Shown here one piece after another: positions 24,243 through 32,434 of a stretch of 42,189 bases of DNA (the stretch's first letter is position 1; the number at the start of each line of letters is the position of its first letter). The position numbers and the translations under genes were made by a program. The notes beneath the pieces were generated by a model. It saw nothing but the letters and a program-made list of their open reading frames with translations. It searched no databases and had not been told where the DNA came from. This stretch comes from Clostridiales bacterium UBA1740. GTDB taxonomy: Bacteria > Bacillota > Clostridia > Oscillospirales > CAG-272. Location: positions 20,008 through 62,196 of the forward strand of contig DCHY01000005.1 of assembly GCA_002315715.1 (NCBI GenBank), given 5' to 3'.

Positions 24243-25274
24243 ATGAATGCAGAATTTTTCAACGCTCTGGATTTGCTTGAAAAAGAAAAAGGTATTCCGA
24301 AGGAATACATGATCGGCAAAATCGAATTGGCTCTTGCCAATGCCTGCCGCAAAGAAGTCGGTCCCAACACCGTTATCCGTGTTCAGCTCGACGACAAAAA
24401 GCAGGATATGAAAGTCTTTCAGCAGAAAACCGTCGTTCCCGACAATTCCGTTTACGACACCGAGACCGAAATCGGTCTTTCCGCCGCAAAGGCTTTGAGC
24501 CGCCGTCACAAACTCGGCGGTGTCGTCGAAACCGAACTCAAAACCAAGACCTTCCGCCGTCTTTCCGCACAGGCAGGCAAACAGATGATTATCCAAGCCA
24601 TCCGTGACGCCGAGCGTGAGCGTCAGACGCGTGAATACGAAAGCCTACGTGAGGAAGTCGTTACCGCCATCGTCGATAAAGTGGACGTTTCGACGGGTAA
24701 CGTCGTCGTGGACACCGGCACGGGCTACGCCACCATTCTTCGCTCGGAACTCATCCCCGGCGAGTATTTCGAGGTCGGCGACCGTATCAAAGTGTTTATT
24801 TCCGAGGTCAAGAGCGGAGAAACGAGAGGACCCATCGTCGCCCTTTCCCGTATTCATCCGAACTTCGTCAAACGTCTCTTTGAATTGGAAGTTCCCGAAA
24901 TTCAGGACGGAACCGTCGTGATTCACAGCGTATCGCGCGATCCCGGCAGCCGTTCCAAAATTGCCGTAGAATCCCGTGATCCCAACGTCGACGCTCTCGG
25001 TGCCTGCATCGGTAAAAACCGTATGCGTCTTGACGCCGTTCTCGCCGAACTCGGCAATGAAAAAGTCGATATTATCCCCTACAGCGCCGATCCTGCCGAA
25101 TTCGTGGCAGCGGCTTTGGCTCCCGCAAAAGTATTGGGCGTCGTTTTGGAAGACGAACACACCTGCCGCGTCACCGTGGCACCCGAACAGCTTTCTCTTG
25201 CCATCGGCAGAGAGGGACAAAACGCCAAACTTGCCGCTCGTCTTACCGGCATGAAAGTCGATATCAAAGCATAA
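24243..25274 (+). CDS. nusA: Transcription termination/antitermination factor NusA
   Basis: Binds RNA polymerase and nascent RNA to control pausing, termination and antitermination. The 343 residues hold the N-terminal polymerase-binding domain, an S1 domain (around 135-200, with V-D-T-G-T-G and the F-I-S-E-V strand) and two KH domains (G-A-C-I-G-K-N-R-M-R and A-I-G-R-E-G-Q-N-A-K-L-A). The acidic repeats of E. coli NusA are absent, as usual in this phylum. The ATG at 24243 begins M-N-A-E-F-F as in clostridial NusA, but GAAAGGA lies about 22 bases upstream, farther than normal, and no better in-frame start exists. Confidence 0.96.
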   Translation: MNAEFFNALDLLEKEKGIPKEYMIGKIELALANACRKEVGPNTVIRVQLDDKKQDMKVFQQKTVVPDNSVYDTETEIGLSAAKALSRRHKLGGVVETELKTKTFRRLSAQAGKQMIIQAIRDAERERQTREYESLREEVVTAIVDKVDVSTGNVVVDTGTGYATILRSELIPGEYFEVGDRIKVFISEVKSGETRGPIVALSRIHPNFVKRLFELEVPEIQDGTVVIHSVSRDPGSRSKIAVESRDPNVDALGACIGKNRMRLDAVLAELGNEKVDIIPYSADPAEFVAAALAPAKVLGVVLEDEHTCRVTVAPEQLSLAIGREGQNAKLAARLTGMKVDIKA

Positions 25275-25307
25275 TCATTTTTTGATTTCAACCTACGGAA
25301 GGTCATT

Positions 25308-25577
25308 ATGAACACCATACCACAAAAGAAAATCCCGGTACGTCGCTGTACCGGCTGCGGAGAACATTTTCCGAAAAACGAGCTCATCCGCGTTCTCAAA
25401 ACGCCGGAAGGGGAGATCGTTCTTGACGAAACCGGCAAAAAATCCGGCCGCGGTGCATATCTTTGCCGCAATAAAGATTGCTTGAAAAAAGCACAGCGAG
25501 CTCACCGTCTCGAATCCTCCCTCGAAGTCGCTATCCCCGAGGAAGTGTACAATAGACTTTCGGAGGAACTTGCGTGA
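25308..25577 (+). CDS. ylxR: YlxR / RnpM (DUF448) RNA-binding protein
   Basis: Small RNA-binding protein of 89 residues. R-R-C-T-G-C near residue 10, a strand containing E-L-I-R-V and G-R-G-A-Y-L-C define the YlxR family. In Bacillus subtilis the protein binds the RNase P RNA and modulates its activity, which gave it the name RnpM. Its place between nusA and the L7Ae-like gene is the classical one. AAGGTC precedes the ATG, and the stop overlaps the next GTG start. Confidence 0.93.
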   Translation: MNTIPQKKIPVRRCTGCGEHFPKNELIRVLKTPEGEIVLDETGKKSGRGAYLCRNKDCLKKAQRAHRLESSLEVAIPEEVYNRLSEELA

Positions 25578-25900
25578 GCGTGGATAAAGCAAAAAGACTG
25601 CGCGGTATGCTCGGTTTTGCCATGAAAGCCGGTGATTTGATCATCGGAACGGAATTGGTTTGTTTGGCTATGGCGAAAGAAAAGCCGCCGAAACTGGTGC
25701 TTGTCAGTTGCTCGGCGTCTGACGCAACCAAGAAGAAAATCACGACCAAGGGCGCATATTACGGCATCCCCGTGGAAGAAATCGAAATCGAACAGGAAGA
25801 ACTCGGGCATTTGCTCGGAAAAACGACAACACCCGCCGCACTGGCGGTGACGGATTCGCGCTTTGCCGAAGAAATTGACAAAGCAAATAAGGCGCTATGA
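25574..25900 (+). CDS. ylxQ: L7Ae-family ribosomal-type RNA-binding protein (YlxQ)
   Basis: A 108-residue L7Ae/L30e/S12e-fold protein that binds kink-turn RNA. The family features are R-G-M-L-G-F-A-M-K-A-G near the N-terminus, L-V-L-V-S-C-S-A-S-D in the core and an A-L-A-V-T-D strand near the end. GGAGG lies before the GTG start, which overlaps the ylxR stop in a GTGA junction. It is followed after 13 bases by infB. Its role in the cell is not settled in any species I can recall. Confidence 0.93.
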   Translation: MSVDKAKRLRGMLGFAMKAGDLIIGTELVCLAMAKEKPPKLVLVSCSASDATKKKITTKGAYYGIPVEEIEIEQEELGHLLGKTTTPAALAVTDSRFAEEIDKANKAL

Positions 25901-25913
25901 AAGGATGACTTAA

Positions 25914-28847
25914 ATGGCACAAAAACCAATCAAACTCGTACAATTAACCAAGGATTTTGCGATGAAGCCGAAAGACGTCATCGACGTTTTCCACGACCTC
26001 GGCATTGAGAAGAAGTCGGGTGCTTCGGTTGACGAAACCGAAATCGAAATCTTTCTTCAGAAGATGACGAAATCGCACCAGATCGAAAACATGGACGATT
26101 ACGTGGAAGGCAAAGCCAAAATCCACATCGAATATGAAAAAAAGCAAGAGGAAGAAAAGACACCGGCAGCCCCCGTCAAAGAGGAGAAGCCCGTAGTCGA
26201 AACTCCCGTCAAATCGGCAGTCCCGAAGGCGGCACCGGCACCCGTCGCACAAAACAGACAGGCGCCCGTCGCCAATGCCCGTCCCGGCTTTGCAGGACAG
26301 CAGCCGCGCGGCAATATGCCGCAGCGCGACGGAACCCGTCCGTTTGACAACAGACAGGGAACGCCCCGTCCTTTTGATAACCGTCAAGGACAGAACAACA
26401 GACCCACCGATAACCGTCAGGGACAGAATAGACCCTTTGACAACCGTCAAGGACAGCAACCCCGTTCCTTTGACAATCGCGGTGGCAACCGTCCTTTCGA
26501 CAACCGTAATCAAGGACAGCAACAGCGTCCCGCATACGGTAAATATACGGCACAGCCGCAGGAAAATCCTTTTGCCAAGAAATATAATCAGATGGTAAGA
26601 GGCGGTATGCAGGCGGATTCTCTCCGCCCGACCGGCAACGCGGCGCCGAACACCGAGCGCCCGGCACAAAAGGCACTTCTCGAGAAGCAGGAGCGCATCG
26701 CCAGAGCACAGGCGGAACTCAAAGCCAAGACACAGGCAGAACGTCCGTCCGCTCCCAAGAAAGAAGAAAAGAAAGTACAGCGTCAGCAGTATAAGACCAT
26801 CACCCCGACCTACGATCCTTCGTCGGTGAAGGGCGGTGTCAACATCGGCGGCGATTACGAAGCGACGGCGCCCAAAACCCGCGTTATCGATACGAGAACC
26901 GCAGACGTCAACCTTTCGAAATACGACGAGCACTATAACGACCAGTATTTTGCTATCATGAACGGCGGCGATTCCAAAGCGCAGAAGCAGAAACTCAAGA
27001 AGCAGGATAACCGCGGTCAGAACGTCAAGAGCTCGAAGGATAAGCAGAAGGCAGCTGCCGAGAAGATGAAGCGCATGGAAGCCGAACTTGCCCGCAAAAA
27101 GCAGCTCGAAATCACCGTTCCCGACGAAATTACCGTCGTGGAACTTGCTTCCCGTATGAAGAAAACTTCGGCAGAAGTCATCAAACGCCTTATGATCATG
27201 GGCGAGATGAAAGGTCTTAACGATACCGTCGATTACGCTACCGCCGAGATCGTCGCCGACGAATTCGGCGTGAAAGTCACCAAAGAAATCGTCGTCACCA
27301 TCGAAGAAAAACTCTTCACCGAGGACGTCGATAAAGAAGAAGAACTGGAAACCCGTGCACCCGTCGTTTGCGTTATGGGACACGTTGACCACGGTAAAAC
27401 CTCCATTTTGGACGCTATCCGTCATACCAATGTCACCCACGGCGAAGCCGGCGGTATCACACAGGCTATCGGTGCGTATCGCGTCAAGGTCAACGACCAT
27501 GATATCACCTTCCTCGATACTCCCGGTCACGAAGCCTTCACCGCCATGCGTATGCGCGGTGCCAAATCCACCGATATTGCCATCCTCGTCGTTGCCGCAG
27601 ACGACGGCGTTATGCCTCAGACGGTCGAAGCCATTAACCACGCCAAAGCCGCCGGCATCGACATCATCGTTGCCATCAACAAAATGGATAAACCCCAAGC
27701 CAATCCCGACAATGTTTTGAATCAGCTCACTCAGTATGAACTCGTGCCCGAAGCGTGGGGCGGTGACGTCATTTGCGTTCCCGTTTCCGCACATACCGGC
27801 ATGGGAATCAACGACCTTTTGGAGAGCGTTCTGCTCGTTGCCGAAGTCAAAGAACTCATAGCCAACCCCAATCGCCGTGCCAAAGGCATCGTGCTTGAAT
27901 CCCGTCTTGATAAGGGTTGCGGTCCCGTTGCCACCATCCTCGTACAGAACGGTACGCTTCATCAGGGCGACTACGTGATCGTCGGTAACACCGTCGGCCG
28001 TGTCCGCGTAATGAAAGACGACAAGGGTAAGAGCATCAAAGTCGCAGGTCCCTCCGTTCCCGTTGAAATCACCGGTCTTACCGACGTGCCGCAGGCAGGT
28101 GACGAACTCAACGCCGTAGAGGATGAGAGAATGGCAAAGGAACTCGCCGACAAGCGTCGCGAAGAACTCCGTCAGGAGAACTTGGCGGCAAGATCCCGCG
28201 TCAACCTCGACGATTTGTTTACACAGATTTCCGAAGGAACCAAGTCCCTCAATATCATCGTCAAAGCCGACGTTGCCGGCTCTGCCGAAGCCGTCAAAGC
28301 CTCGCTTCTTAAACTCTCGGGTGAGGAAGTTAAGGTGGCTGTCATCCATACCGGCGTCGGCGGTATCACCGAATCCGACGTTATGCTTGCCACCGCTTCC
28401 AACGCTATTATCGTCGGATTTAACGTCCGCCCCGATAAGAACGCCATTGACAGTGCCGAGAGAAACGGCGTCGATATCCGTACGCACCGTATCATCTATG
28501 AGATCATCGACGAAGTCGAAGCCGCTATGAAGGGTATGCTTGCGCCCACCTTCAAGGAAGTTGTTCTCGGTCACGCCGAAGTCAGAAAGACCATTCACGT
28601 ACCGAACGTCGGCACCATCGCCGGTTCCTACGTGCAGGACGGTAAGATCACAAGACAGTCGCAGATTCGCGTAGTCCGTGACGGTATCGTGATTTTCGAA
28701 GACAAGATTTCCTCTCTTCGCCGCTTTAAGGACGACGTCCGCGAAGTTGCGGAAGGTTACGAATGCGGTGTCGGTCTTGATAAATTCAACGACATTAAAG
28801 AAAACGATATCCTCGAAGCCTTTATTATGGAAGAAGTCAAAGCGTAA
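25914..28847 (+). CDS. infB: Translation initiation factor IF-2
   Basis: GTPase that brings initiator tRNA to the ribosome. The 977 residues comprise a long variable N-terminal region, an IF2-N type segment near residues 400-450, the G domain with GHVDHGKT at 489-496 and D-T-P-G-H-E, N-K-M-D motifs downstream, and the C1/C2 domains. The start M-A-Q-K-P-I-K-L follows GAAAGGATG at good spacing. The N-terminus holds a six-copy D-N-R repeat (residues 142-205) and a second charged region (about 225-400). It is the last gene of the rimP operon; rbfA and truB, often next, are not here, and a strong terminator follows. Confidence 0.98.
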   Translation: MAQKPIKLVQLTKDFAMKPKDVIDVFHDLGIEKKSGASVDETEIEIFLQKMTKSHQIENMDDYVEGKAKIHIEYEKKQEEEKTPAAPVKEEKPVVETPVKSAVPKAAPAPVAQNRQAPVANARPGFAGQQPRGNMPQRDGTRPFDNRQGTPRPFDNRQGQNNRPTDNRQGQNRPFDNRQGQQPRSFDNRGGNRPFDNRNQGQQQRPAYGKYTAQPQENPFAKKYNQMVRGGMQADSLRPTGNAAPNTERPAQKALLEKQERIARAQAELKAKTQAERPSAPKKEEKKVQRQQYKTITPTYDPSSVKGGVNIGGDYEATAPKTRVIDTRTADVNLSKYDEHYNDQYFAIMNGGDSKAQKQKLKKQDNRGQNVKSSKDKQKAAAEKMKRMEAELARKKQLEITVPDEITVVELASRMKKTSAEVIKRLMIMGEMKGLNDTVDYATAEIVADEFGVKVTKEIVVTIEEKLFTEDVDKEEELETRAPVVCVMGHVDHGKTSILDAIRHTNVTHGEAGGITQAIGAYRVKVNDHDITFLDTPGHEAFTAMRMRGAKSTDIAILVVAADDGVMPQTVEAINHAKAAGIDIIVAINKMDKPQANPDNVLNQLTQYELVPEAWGGDVICVPVSAHTGMGINDLLESVLLVAEVKELIANPNRRAKGIVLESRLDKGCGPVATILVQNGTLHQGDYVIVGNTVGRVRVMKDDKGKSIKVAGPSVPVEITGLTDVPQAGDELNAVEDERMAKELADKRREELRQENLAARSRVNLDDLFTQISEGTKSLNIIVKADVAGSAEAVKASLLKLSGEEVKVAVIHTGVGGITESDVMLATASNAIIVGFNVRPDKNAIDSAERNGVDIRTHRIIYEIIDEVEAAMKGMLAPTFKEVVLGHAEVRKTIHVPNVGTIAGSYVQDGKITRQSQIRVVRDGIVIFEDKISSLRRFKDDVREVAEGYECGVGLDKFNDIKENDILEAFIMEEVKA
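26337..26528 (+). repeat. Six-copy D-N-R-Q-G repeat within the infB N-terminus
   Basis: Residues 142-205 of IF-2 contain six tandem units, most of the form [PST]-x-D-N-R-Q-G-Q. At the DNA level the copies are similar but not identical, with synonymous changes, so they are not a recent slippage product. The region is glutamine, asparagine and arginine rich and probably disordered. Confidence 0.85.
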
Positions 28848-28870
28848 TCTGCTTTTGACAATTACAAAAG

Positions 28871-28918
28871 AAAAAGACCGTGTTTTGCTAATAATTCTTA
28901 GCAAAATCGGTCTTTTTT
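28871..28918 (+). terminator. Intrinsic terminator after infB
   Basis: A long stem: AAAAAGACCG (28871-28880) with CGGTCTTTTTT (28908-28918), and an inner TTTTGCTAA (28883-28891) with TTAGCAAAA (28898-28906). It ends the rimP-infB transcript and could work from both sides. The 130 bases between it and the next promoter are A/T rich with nothing recognised. Confidence 0.9.
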
Positions 28919-29048
28919 CTTGCCTTTTGAGAGAAATAAGTTAAGAGTGAAACCAAAAACGAAAAGCGAAAAAAACAATAAATAAACGAATGGATAAAAT
29001 CCGTGAAAATCTTGCGCGCGAAAATATTTTGAAAATCCTTTTTTTCTC

Positions 29049-29077
29049 TTGCAAAAACGCGCGTTTTCATTTATAAT
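29049..29077 (+). promoter_or_regulatory. Sigma-A promoter of the eight-gene operon (YhaN-like to ABC exporter)
   Basis: TTGCAA (29049-29054), 17 bases, perfect TATAAT (29072-29077). The start would be near 29084, about 45 bases ahead of the ATG at 29129. The genes after it are spaced by -4 to 51 bases with no clear terminator up to 39120. Confidence 0.85.
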
Positions 29078-29128
29078 TATTATATATTATTATGGGCGCA
29101 CGCTAAAATAATGGCGAAGGAGAACGCT

Positions 29129-31465
29129 ATGACTATCGAAAAAATCAATATCAAGAGCTTTGGACTTCTCACGAACACCGCAATGGAATTTTCCGATACC
29201 GTCAACGTAATCGAAGGACAGAACGAATCGGGAAAAAGCACCATTGCCGCTTTCATCAAGTACATGCTCTACGGTTTTGATAACAAAGAAAATAAAGACG
29301 GCATTGACGAACGCAAAAAGAGAGTCAACTGGCATACGGGTGTTGCCGAAGGTTCGATGAACGTCCGCTTCCAGGATAAGCGGTATCTCATCAACCGTTC
29401 CACCGTCCGTACCGAAAACGGCGGCCGCGTGTCCTACAAAGAGGAAGCCTCCATCATCGATCTCGAGACGGGTTCTCCCGTTTTCGGCAGAAACCCCGCC
29501 GGGGAAGTCTTTTTCGGCGTGGATAAAACGCTGTTTGAAAACACCGCGTTTATCGGCGCGCTTTCCGAAGCCCGCGTTTCGGAAGATTCCGTCACCACCG
29601 CCATTGAAAACATTCTCTTCTCGGGCTCCGAGCAGCAGAATCAAAAACGTGCCACCGCTCAGATTGCCGAACGTATGAAAACGCTTTTGCGTGAAGACGG
29701 CAGCGGCGGTATCATCGTCGATTTGATGCAGAAAGAAAGCGATCTTTCGAATCGCTTGGCAGTTGCCGAAGAAAACAACAAAAAGATTCTCGAAACCGAG
29801 GCGGCGCTCCACGAGATACGCAAGAAGAAGGAAGAAGCGGCAAAACGCTACAACGATCTTTGCGAACTCGACGAGTGCTATAAAAACGTGATGGTCATCG
29901 ACACTTTCGATAAACTGCACGCTTTGGAACTCGAAAACGAAAAGAAAATCGAAACGCTGCATAGCTTCAACGAATCTTCCGCAAAGGACGGTTTCGTTCC
30001 CGACGACGCGTACCTTCTTTCGCTTCGTGAAAAACGCAGAACTTACAACGAGTCCTACTTCAACCTGCGCGAAGCCCAGGTGAAAAACGTCGAATGCCGT
30101 GCCAAAACCGGTCTTTCGCGCGACCTGGAGAGCGCCTTGGCGCTTGCCGACGCCATGTCCGGCGAAAAAGAAATCATGAACCGTGCCGAAACCATGCGCG
30201 TTCGCCGCGGTATAAATATTGCCGGAACTATTGCCGGCGGATTGATTGCCATCGCGGCTGTCGTCTTTGAATTTGCGGCAAAAGGTGCCGCCGCCGGTAC
30301 GGTTTTCCGTATCTTGGCAGGCGTCTTGGGTGCCGCCGGTTTGTTTGCGTCCGGTGTCTTCGGATTTTCCTTCTTCCGCCTTGGGAAGAGCCTTTTGTCT
30401 CTTTGCCGTGAATTCGGAACCGAAACTTTCCAAGATCTTGAAGGCAAAATGAAGATGATCGGAGAAGCGAGAAAGAAGCGCGACGAAATCGTCGGATCCG
30501 TCAAGGACGCAGAGAGCGGTCTTCAGACTGCCGAGCGCAAAAACGCCGAAGCCAAAGCGGCACTTACCGAGTGCATCGCCCTTTGGGAAAAGGAAATGCC
30601 GACCGAAGACCTCGAACGGTATCTCGATAATCTCGAATTCCGCGTCACCGATTTTCTCAGCAAGAAAAAAGAACTCGAAGACGAAAAGAATCTCACCGAA
30701 ATGACGGTGAAAGATATCCGCGCTTCCTTGGCAGGCAAGAGCGAAGTGGACATCCGCGCCACCGTTCCGCCGCTTCGCCGCAAAGCGCTTGAGCAGATCA
30801 ACCACGAGGGTATCGTCAACGGAATCGCCGCTTGCAAAGCGCTGATTGCCGAAGAAGAAGAAAAACTCAAAGAGGCGGAAGAAGGCCTCGCAGAACTCAA
30901 ATCCGAAGTGCAGGACCCCTCTCTGATTCACTCGAAAATCATGTTCATCCGCGATCGCCTTTTCGATTTGCGCATGCGCCATAAGGCGTACTTCTTGGCG
31001 TATAAAACCATCGAAAGCGCCGCGACGGAGTTGCGTCTTGAAATCTCTCCGCGTCTCGGTAAATACACGACGGATATGCTCAGTGTGATGACCGACCGCA
31101 AATACAGCGACATGGACGTCACCGACGGGTTGAAGGTATCTTTCGTCACCGCCGACGGCGACAAAAAATCGGTGGACTTTCTCTCGGAAGGCACCAAAGA
31201 TTTGACCTATATCGCCGTGCGTATGGCACTGGCGGATATGCTGTTTGAAGAAAAACCGCCGCTCACCTTTGACGAGAGTTTTGCTCACCAGGACAACAAC
31301 CGTTCCCGTGCCATGATGGCGGCTATCGCGCATCTCGGAAAAGACGGCTTCCAGAGTTTCATCTTCACCTGCCGCGGCAGAGAAGAAGCCCTGGCGTGCG
31401 ATTTGGACCCGAATGCCCGTGTCTTCAAATTGACTCTCGGCAACGATGCCGAAACTTCTATTTAA
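29129..31465 (+). CDS. YhaN-like AAA/SMC-type ATPase with a membrane hairpin
   Basis: A 778-residue ATPase of the SbcC/RecF/YhaN group. Walker A is GQNESGKST at 30-38, the signature S-E-G-T-K-D-L starts at 686 and Walker B is F-D-E-S around 714-717. Between them are two long coiled-coil arms joined by a hydrophobic hairpin at about 361-417 (two helices, rich in Ala, Gly, Ile), where SMC-like proteins have a hinge or hook. A similar hairpin is found in YhaN proteins and may anchor the arms in the membrane. The usual partner, a YhaO/SbcD-type nuclease gene, is not adjacent. The ATG at 29129 follows GAAGGAG; an ATG at 29111 lacks such a site. Confidence 0.85.
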   Translation: MTIEKINIKSFGLLTNTAMEFSDTVNVIEGQNESGKSTIAAFIKYMLYGFDNKENKDGIDERKKRVNWHTGVAEGSMNVRFQDKRYLINRSTVRTENGGRVSYKEEASIIDLETGSPVFGRNPAGEVFFGVDKTLFENTAFIGALSEARVSEDSVTTAIENILFSGSEQQNQKRATAQIAERMKTLLREDGSGGIIVDLMQKESDLSNRLAVAEENNKKILETEAALHEIRKKKEEAAKRYNDLCELDECYKNVMVIDTFDKLHALELENEKKIETLHSFNESSAKDGFVPDDAYLLSLREKRRTYNESYFNLREAQVKNVECRAKTGLSRDLESALALADAMSGEKEIMNRAETMRVRRGINIAGTIAGGLIAIAAVVFEFAAKGAAAGTVFRILAGVLGAAGLFASGVFGFSFFRLGKSLLSLCREFGTETFQDLEGKMKMIGEARKKRDEIVGSVKDAESGLQTAERKNAEAKAALTECIALWEKEMPTEDLERYLDNLEFRVTDFLSKKKELEDEKNLTEMTVKDIRASLAGKSEVDIRATVPPLRRKALEQINHEGIVNGIAACKALIAEEEEKLKEAEEGLAELKSEVQDPSLIHSKIMFIRDRLFDLRMRHKAYFLAYKTIESAATELRLEISPRLGKYTTDMLSVMTDRKYSDMDVTDGLKVSFVTADGDKKSVDFLSEGTKDLTYIAVRMALADMLFEEKPPLTFDESFAHQDNNRSRAMMAAIAHLGKDGFQSFIFTCRGREEALACDLDPNARVFKLTLGNDAETSI

Positions 31466-31486
31466 CAGAAAGGCGCTTTGCCGGAT

Positions 31487-32416
31487 ATGAAAAGTATTCT
31501 TACCATCGGCAGTTCATACATGGAACTGACCCTGCGTACAAACAGAATGCCCGCCGTCGGTGAAAATCTGACGGATGACGGCAGCGTAACGTATATGCCG
31601 GGCGGTGCTGACGTTTCCGTCGCCATGGCACTTGCCAAGCTCGGTTTGACGAGCACGTTTTGTTCCAAACTCGGTGCCGACCTCCACGGTCAGCGCCTCT
31701 TCGAGTATTACAAAGCGGCAGGGGTTGACACCTCGGCACTCAAAGTGGACCGCGATTACGAAACGGGGCTTGAATTGACCGTCAAAGACGCACAAGGCGA
31801 GCGAAAACTCCATTTTCCCGGTGCCAACCAAAACCTGACGGCGGAGAATATCGCCGATGCGTTCCGCCAAAATCCCGGCGGCGTGTATCTCGGTTTTTCG
31901 CTTCCTTTCCCGACACTCTTGGCGGCGGCGAAAAATGCCGAGGCTATGGGAACACCGATTTTTCTCTCGGCAGTCGGGCTCAAAGAGGATATGCGTACCG
32001 ACATCTTGCCGCAAGCCGAAATCTTTTACGCCGGTGAAAACGAAACCTACCTTTTGACGGGCGTCAAACCGACCGGCCACGGCGAAGCGTTGAAGGCCGC
32101 ACTTGCCCTCTACCGCAAAGTCAATTGCCGGTATTTGTTGATACGCCTCTCGGGGCGCGGTACCTTCCTTTACGACGGACGTCACTACCGCCTTTTGCCC
32201 CCGACCTCAAGCGCAAGACCGAAAAACGCAGAGGAAGAGAAGGCGGAATTCGCTTATTTTGCCGCTTTGATATACGCGGTTTTACTCGGTTATCCCATTG
32301 ACGGTGCCGTCGGCTTTGCTTCGGCGGCAGGCACCTATATCATGTCGCGCGAGGACGGCGAGTGTGATTTTCCGACCGACGCCGACGTTCGCGACGTCAT
32401 GAACCAAAGATTGTAA
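31487..32416 (+). CDS. PfkB-fold carbohydrate kinase-like protein with degenerate active site
   Basis: A 309-residue protein with the ribokinase/PfkB fold: M-P-G-G-A-D-V-S-V-A at 37-46 matches signature 1 in position and A-K-L-G follows. The end of the fold is recognisable through Y-F-A-A-L-I-Y-A-V-L-L-G-Y-P. The catalytic D-T-x-G-A-G-D segment that should precede it reads E-E-E-K-A-E-F at 249-255, so the base Asp and the anion-hole glycines appear to be missing, and the usual Asn of signature 1 is Ser44. It may be a pseudokinase or a binding protein. A TTG at 31478 is an alternative start with a nearer AGAAAGG. Confidence 0.75.
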   Translation: MKSILTIGSSYMELTLRTNRMPAVGENLTDDGSVTYMPGGADVSVAMALAKLGLTSTFCSKLGADLHGQRLFEYYKAAGVDTSALKVDRDYETGLELTVKDAQGERKLHFPGANQNLTAENIADAFRQNPGGVYLGFSLPFPTLLAAAKNAEAMGTPIFLSAVGLKEDMRTDILPQAEIFYAGENETYLLTGVKPTGHGEALKAALALYRKVNCRYLLIRLSGRGTFLYDGRHYRLLPPTSSARPKNAEEEKAEFAYFAALIYAVLLGYPIDGAVGFASAAGTYIMSREDGECDFPTDADVRDVMNQRL

Positions 32417-32434
32417 TAAAGGAGAGACAGAAAC

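Noticed and set aside
25944..28904. Minus-strand open frame of 986 residues opposite infB, and similar ones opposite the lipoprotein gene (2718-4550) and the YhaN-like gene (29090-31333)
   Set aside because: All are codon-bias shadows of certain genes; they would overlap terminators or promoters of the real genes.
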